DNA from: Parachlorella kessleri
Taxonomy: Eukaryota; Chlorophyta; Trebouxiophyceae; Chlorellales; Chlorellaceae
Length of the DNA: 46,195 bases
Reading direction: 5' to 3'
Assembly: GCA_001598975.1 (NCBI GenBank)
Contig: BBXU01001786.1
Span: 1 to 46,195 of the forward strand
Shown here one piece after another: positions 45,501 to 46,195 of this stretch; the stretch's first letter is position 1; each line of letters begins with the position of its first letter. The position numbers and the translations under genes are program-made. The notes beneath the pieces are model-generated. The model did no database searches. It saw nothing but the letters and a program-made list of their open reading frames with translations, and was not told the DNA's origin.

Positions 45501-46195
45501 GCACAGCTCTCACTCCCTGGTCGCACTACCTGCCACCCATAACAACAACAGGCACACCTGGCCAGCAGCTTGTAGTTGACGGGCAGGTGGACAGGCCGAG
45601 GTGGGATGGTGCAGTACTAGTGGTCCTATCGATTTCATGCACGGGAAGCACAGGGCTGCACAGACCACACATACGCAGTAGCTATGGTAGGACCCACCTC
45701 CCCGCCAGCTGCAAAGCGCTGCAGGACGGCCTGGATCTGCATGGCCACTTGGCGGTACCGGTCGGTACGCATGGGGCGCACCTGCAGGGGCATGGGCATG
45801 CCTTTTGTTTGGCGCACCTAGTGCTCGGCTGGGGGAAGTTCCTCGGTTTTGGCAAGGACAGATGCCCTGTCGACAATACGCACTATAGCGACAGGACAGG
45901 GCACATGGATGGTAGCGCATGGGAGCAGGCTACCCATGCCAGGTGGAGTACCCGGTTGATCCCAGGGGCGCATGCGTGTTCCCAGTGCAGTTCTCTAGGC
46001 ATGCAAATCCCAAGCCTCCTAGCCAGAACAAAAAGCAGCCTGTGGCCGCACGCCTGCGAACGTACCTGCAGCCCAGGGCACCGGCGCCGGCACTCCTCCA
46101 GGCTGGCGGCCCCCATGGCGCGCAGGTGGGGCACGTGGGTGCGGCCGCCCGCCCCAGCGCCATCACCGCAGCGGATGCCGGCCGCACGCGCCTGC
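42543..46195 (-). CDS. POLH: DNA polymerase eta (Y-family translesion polymerase), N-terminus outside the window
   Basis: Minus-strand exons join in phase: 46195-46066 (partial), 45781-45698, 45425-44972, 44665-44460, 44150-44013 and 43757-42543 (stop). Order of motifs fits Pol eta: ARAAGIR...LEECRRRCPGL (after the YEAR motif), VRPMRTDRYRQVAMQI, VEKTSYDDFYLECD (second catalytic acid motif), LRAAVAAELGGMTLSCGVAR, KLVARLAGPLAKPDGLT, VPLRKVPSLRGKFGEEV (thumb) and LKSITSERSF with PAKLCLAYR (polymerase-associated domain). The enzyme copies past UV photoproducts at stalled forks. An insertion of about 75 low-complexity residues splits the palm after ECD. The C-terminal 300 residues are Gln/Ser/Gly-rich. 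They hold a UIM-like helix (SKEERESYALALRLQMQEAK) and end in GPMDAFLRRNKG, resembling a weak PCNA-binding box. No UBZ zinc finger is seen. The first catalytic Asp is beyond the edge. Confidence 0.87.
45456..45545 (+). repeat. Dispersed repeat inside a Pol eta intron
   Basis: ACTCAAGCACATTCTGCATC, then CCTGTCAGTCCAGCACAGC and GTCGCACTACCTGCCACCC match the 3513-3606 copy over about 85 bases. It lies in the intron between exons 45781-45698 and 45425-44972. Confidence 0.72.

Overview
This is eukaryotic nuclear DNA, most likely from a chlorophyte green alga. Genes are split into short exons by GT-AG (and several GC-AG) introns of about 80-500 bp. Coding DNA is rich in GC and CTG/CAG, proteins carry Ala/Gln/Ser low-complexity runs, and TGTAA, the green-algal polyadenylation signal, lies downstream of many stop codons. 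I rebuilt gene models by hand from conserved motifs, splice sites and reading phase. No bacterial operon, CRISPR array, rRNA or complete tRNA gene was seen.

Left part. (1) 144-2870 (+): class-3 (alpha/beta hydrolase) lipase, open at the left edge. (2) 8653-3773 (-): large unrecognised protein of at least 1,401 aa with a 9-Gln run. (3) 9697-14177 (+): 455-aa protein with coiled coils and a von Willebrand A domain of the type found in alpha-kinase VwkA. (4) 17252-14847 (-): unrecognised 658-aa helical protein. (5) 17458-19402 (+): 346-aa alpha-kinase (atypical, zinc-containing) with an N-terminal coiled coil. Genes 3 and 5 together carry the two halves of a VwkA-type kinase, separated by the antisense gene 4. 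This is the most interesting arrangement in the window.

Middle. A roughly 4.8-5 kb direct duplication spans about 20.05-29.87 kb. Each unit holds a six-exon hemerythrin-like gene (21129-23017 and 25920-27958, both +) followed by a converging minus-strand gene. In the right unit that gene is an intact G-patch nucleolar-type protein (31475-28644). In the left unit only a 3' remnant survives, with a frameshift, a premature stop and a deletion.

Right part. 35414-32103 (-): unrecognised 654-aa probable nuclear protein. 35596-36722 (+): small mTERF-like, probably organellar protein. 39914-37245 (-): TOPORS-like RING ubiquitin ligase. 40184-42053 (+): THO complex subunit 7. 46195-42543 (-): DNA polymerase eta, open at the right edge. 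Three head-to-head gene pairs with 180-270 bp between start codons suggest shared promoters. Topics lean to DNA/RNA maintenance in the nucleus, but unrelated neighbours are normal in such genomes and I see no pathway cluster apart from the VWA/alpha-kinase pair.
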